A stretch of 21,979 nucleotides of DNA. It comes from Marmoricola sp. Its GTDB lineage: Bacteria; Actinomycetota; Actinomycetes; Propionibacteriales; Nocardioidaceae. Below are positions 20,461 to 21,979 of this stretch, one piece after another. A model generated the notes under the pieces. It was not told the origin of the DNA. It saw only the letters and a list, made by a program, of their open reading frames with translations, and searched no databases. Position 1 is the first letter of the stretch. Every line of letters starts with the position of its first letter. Both the position numbers and the translations under genes were made by a program. Location of the stretch: contig JASLCW010000182.1 in NCBI GenBank assembly GCA_030151765.1, positions 1-21,979 on the forward strand, written 5' to 3'.

Positions 20461-20466
20461 TAGTGT
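20461..20466 (+). promoter_or_regulatory. Possible -10 element of the mycoredoxin gene
   Basis: TAGTGT lies about 56 bases before the ATG, with a GAGGAG Shine-Dalgarno further on. No convincing -35 accompanies it. Confidence 0.3.
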
Positions 20467-20522
20467 TGAAAGCGACGCCGTGGGGATGACACGGCGATCA
20501 ACGACGCGAGGAGCGCAGTTCG

Positions 20523-20795
20523 ATGAGCGAGCAACTCAGCCCGCAGGTGACGATGTACTCGACCCCGTGGTGTGGCTACTGCCACCGCCTGAAGGGGCAG
20601 ATGGACCGTGCCGGCATCGACTACGCCGTGGTCGACATCGAGCAGGACCCGAGTGCCGCGGAGATCGTGATGGCGGTCAACAACGGCAACCAGACCGTGC
20701 CGACCCTCGTGTACGCCGACGGCACCGCGCAGACCAATCCCTCGCTCAAGCAGGTCCAGGACAAGCTGGCCCACCTCACGACCGCGACCGCCTGA
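20523..20795 (+). CDS. mrx1: Mycoredoxin (glutaredoxin-like, CGYC)
   Basis: This 90-residue protein has ATG at 20523 and GAGGAG 9 bases upstream. The thioredoxin-fold active site is WCGYC (C17, C20), followed by the cis-Pro loop 'QTVPTLVYADG' (TVP at 58-60). Length and the CGYC pair fit mycoredoxin-1, which reduces protein-mycothiol mixed disulfides with electrons from mycothiol and mycothiol disulfide reductase in the cytoplasm of actinobacteria. In mycobacteria the gene also neighbours uvrD2 and whiB7, which supports the call and suggests a conserved redox/antibiotic-stress neighbourhood. NrdH-type redoxins usually differ in the active site. Confidence 0.92.
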   Translation: MSEQLSPQVTMYSTPWCGYCHRLKGQMDRAGIDYAVVDIEQDPSAAEIVMAVNNGNQTVPTLVYADGTAQTNPSLKQVQDKLAHLTTATA

Positions 20796-20808
20796 GCGAC
20801 GACACGTG

Positions 20809-20814
20809 TAGCCT
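20809..20814 (+). promoter_or_regulatory. Possible -10 element before the second secreted-protein gene
   Basis: TAGCCT lies 58 bases before the ATG at 20873, just after the mycoredoxin stop. It would give a leader that contains the hairpin at 20836-20850. Confidence 0.3.
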
Positions 20815-20835
20815 CGGGGCTCACAACAACCTGCA

Positions 20836-20850
20836 GGCCCGTCGCGGGCC
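20836..20850 (+). terminator. Short GC hairpin after mycoredoxin
   Basis: ggcccg-tcg-cgggcc forms a 6-bp stem with a 3-nt loop between mycoredoxin and the next gene. It may be a weak terminator or part of the next gene's leader. Confidence 0.4.
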
Positions 20851-20872
20851 GACACAGATTGGTTCGTCTCGG

Positions 20873-21415
20873 ATGAAGAAGCTCCTCGTCGCGCTCGCCG
20901 GCGTACCCCTGCTCATGCTGGCCGTCGCACCGCACGCGTCGGCGGCCACCACCGTCACCAAGTCGGACCCGAAGGGCGACCAACAGGCCTTCTACTCGCC
21001 GACCACGTCGCGGATGAAGAGCTCAGGCGACATCCGGGCGGTCACAGTGACCAGCGCCACCCGACTCAAGGTGACCTTCAAGGTGCGCGACCTTGTCCTC
21101 TCCTCCGCCGAGTCTGCCAAGTACACCGTGAACTTCCAGGTCGACTCCGGCGGCACGATCCCGCCGGGTGGCCGCATGGTCGTCACGGTGACGAAGGCCC
21201 GGACGACGGCGTCGTACGGCGGCTGGCGCAAGGCTCAGTGCGCACCGGGTGTTCGTGCCTCGAGTTCCTTCGCGGGCGACACCGCGACCGTGTCGATCCC
21301 GGTCAGCTGCCTGCCGCGCGGCGCCGCTTTCGTCTCCGCGGGCAGCGAGATCCGCAGCGGCTCGGGCCGGGTCATGGACCGCGGGCCCGACTTCCGCGGC
21401 ATTCGCATCGGCTGA
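20873..21415 (+). CDS. Small secreted protein of unknown function
   Basis: This encodes 180 residues. The ATG at 20873 was chosen because it begins a typical signal peptide ('MKKLLVALAGVPLLMLAVAPHASA', cut before ATTVTK). The Shine-Dalgarno is poor. The mature protein has alternating strand-like segments ('GDIRAVTVTSATRLKVTFKVRDLVLSS', 'KYTVNFQVDSGGT', 'GRMVVTVTKART') consistent with a single beta-sandwich, and two Cys (in 'AQCAPGV' and 'VSCLPRG') that probably form a disulfide. No catalytic motif or known family is seen. Similar small secreted beta proteins are frequent in actinobacteria. Confidence 0.78.
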   Translation: MKKLLVALAGVPLLMLAVAPHASAATTVTKSDPKGDQQAFYSPTTSRMKSSGDIRAVTVTSATRLKVTFKVRDLVLSSAESAKYTVNFQVDSGGTIPPGGRMVVTVTKARTTASYGGWRKAQCAPGVRASSSFAGDTATVSIPVSCLPRGAAFVSAGSEIRSGSGRVMDRGPDFRGIRIG

Positions 21416-21459
21416 CCCGCACACGACTCGACCTGACGCTCGTCCGGGCGGCGGCCCGT

Positions 21460-21465
21460 TAGCAT
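21460..21465 (+). promoter_or_regulatory. Likely -10 element of a leaderless transcript (CorA-type gene)
   Basis: TAGCAT is followed by 6 bases and the GTG at 21472, with no Shine-Dalgarno. Confidence 0.45.
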
Positions 21466-21471
21466 CGCATC

Positions 21472-21979
21472 GTGCAGATCCTGACGGCCATCGACGAAGC
21501 GGAAGTGCGGGGTCTCTGCGCCCGGCACGAGTTCTTCTGGCTGGACCTGATCGCCCCCTCCGACGACGACGTACGGCGGCTCGGGGCGATGGTCGGCCTC
21601 CATCCACTCGCCGTCGACGACACCATCGCCTTCGGACAGCGGCCCAAGCTGGACGCCTACGACAACCAGGCTCTGCTGGTGCTGACCGGTGGCGTCTTCG
21701 TCAACCCCGAGGAGGAGAACCCGCACCCGCTCGAGGAGATCCACTGCTACATCAGCGGCGACTTCGTGATCACGGTGCGGCGCAATCCCTTCGAGGATCT
21801 CGACCGACTGCGGACCCAGCTCACCTCGGCGGCAAGCCACCGCTCCGAGCAGTACTACGTCTACCGGATCGTCGACGCGATCGTGGACAGCTTCTTCCCG
21901 GTGCTCTCCGGACTCGACGACGAGATCAACGACCTCGAGGACGCCATCATCGAGCGGCCGAGCAAGGCCGAACTGGTCA
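21472..21979 (+). CDS. corA: CorA-family Mg2+/Co2+ transporter, N-terminal part (runs off the window)
   Basis: A GTG at 21472 opens a frame that stays open to the window end, giving 169 residues. They match the cytoplasmic domain of CorA transporters: 'FFWLDLIAPSDDDVRRLGAMVGLHPLAVDD', 'RPKLDAYDNQALLVLTG', 'EEIHCYISGDFVITVRR', then a long helix with 'YYVYRIVDAIVDSFFPVLSGLDDEINDLEDAI'. The two membrane helices and the GMN selectivity motif would follow outside the window, so transport of Mg2+ or Co2+ is a family inference. The promoter arrangement suggests leaderless translation from GTG. Confidence 0.85.
   Translation, partial: MQILTAIDEAEVRGLCARHEFFWLDLIAPSDDDVRRLGAMVGLHPLAVDDTIAFGQRPKLDAYDNQALLVLTGGVFVNPEEENPHPLEEIHCYISGDFVITVRRNPFEDLDRLRTQLTSAASHRSEQYYVYRIVDAIVDSFFPVLSGLDDEINDLEDAIIERPSKAELV

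Overview
The window is high-GC, densely coded DNA of an actinobacterium. The evidence is a WhiB-family regulator with an AT-hook, a mycoredoxin-type glutaredoxin, UvrD2 with a tetracysteine/HRDC tail, a UPF0182 protein, a PPA1309-type protein, a deazaflavin (F420)-type oxidoreductase, and several genes that look leaderless. Placement in Propionibacteriales, near Nocardioidaceae, is an inference from gene content and not proven. I saw no tRNA, rRNA, CRISPR array, IS element or phage gene, so this reads as chromosomal backbone.

Layout. 1-2298 (+): the C-terminal part of a phospholipase D-like protein, a strong hairpin, and a secreted endonuclease/exonuclease/phosphatase protein with a degenerate PLD-like tail. 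2405-7960 (-): a tightly coupled operon of small membrane protein, PDZ/Lon-like protease, PPA1309 protein, UPF0182 protein and a two-helix membrane protein with a Ser/Thr/Pro-rich tail. The last three genes are joined by 4-bp overlaps. 8065-9968 (+): zincin-like protein plus NUDIX hydrolase. 9958-12667 (-): three separately promoted genes, a YgjP-like metallopeptidase, a PolX-N/PHP phosphoesterase and a crotonase-fold protein. 12866-15527 (+): a DUF5679 zinc ribbon, then an E1-like protein, an ABC1 kinase and a second zinc ribbon, with start/stop overlaps between the last three. 15675-18732 (-): uvrD2, then whiB7 with a ~400-nt leader and a small basic ORF. 18929-21979: secreted protein (+), F420-type oxidoreductase (-), mycoredoxin (+), secreted protein (+), and the start of a CorA-type transporter (+).

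The most striking element is the whiB7 leader (16165-16572, - strand). It has an AT-rich-plus-minus-35 promoter typical of WhiB7 autoregulation, a 65-codon upstream ORF ending in a Trp-Ser-Pro-Pro motif, a competing hairpin that overlaps the uORF stop, an intrinsic-terminator-like hairpin, a 10-codon mini-ORF whose stop sits in the whiB7 Shine-Dalgarno, and then whiB7. This is the anatomy of a translation-sensing attenuator for ribosome-targeting antibiotics. From memory, the order UPF0182 / PDZ-protease / zincin / E1-like / ABC1 kinase / whiB7 / uvrD2 / mycoredoxin matches the Rv3193c-Rv3198A region of Mycobacterium tuberculosis. The NUDIX, YgjP-like, PHP and crotonase genes are interpolated here.

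Other points are a shared TANNNT-N6/7-start arrangement at six genes, an exact 14-mer containing a DnaA box and a minus-10-like TAACGT at two promoters, a crotonase lacking both usual catalytic glutamates, and several large inverted repeats in intergenic DNA.
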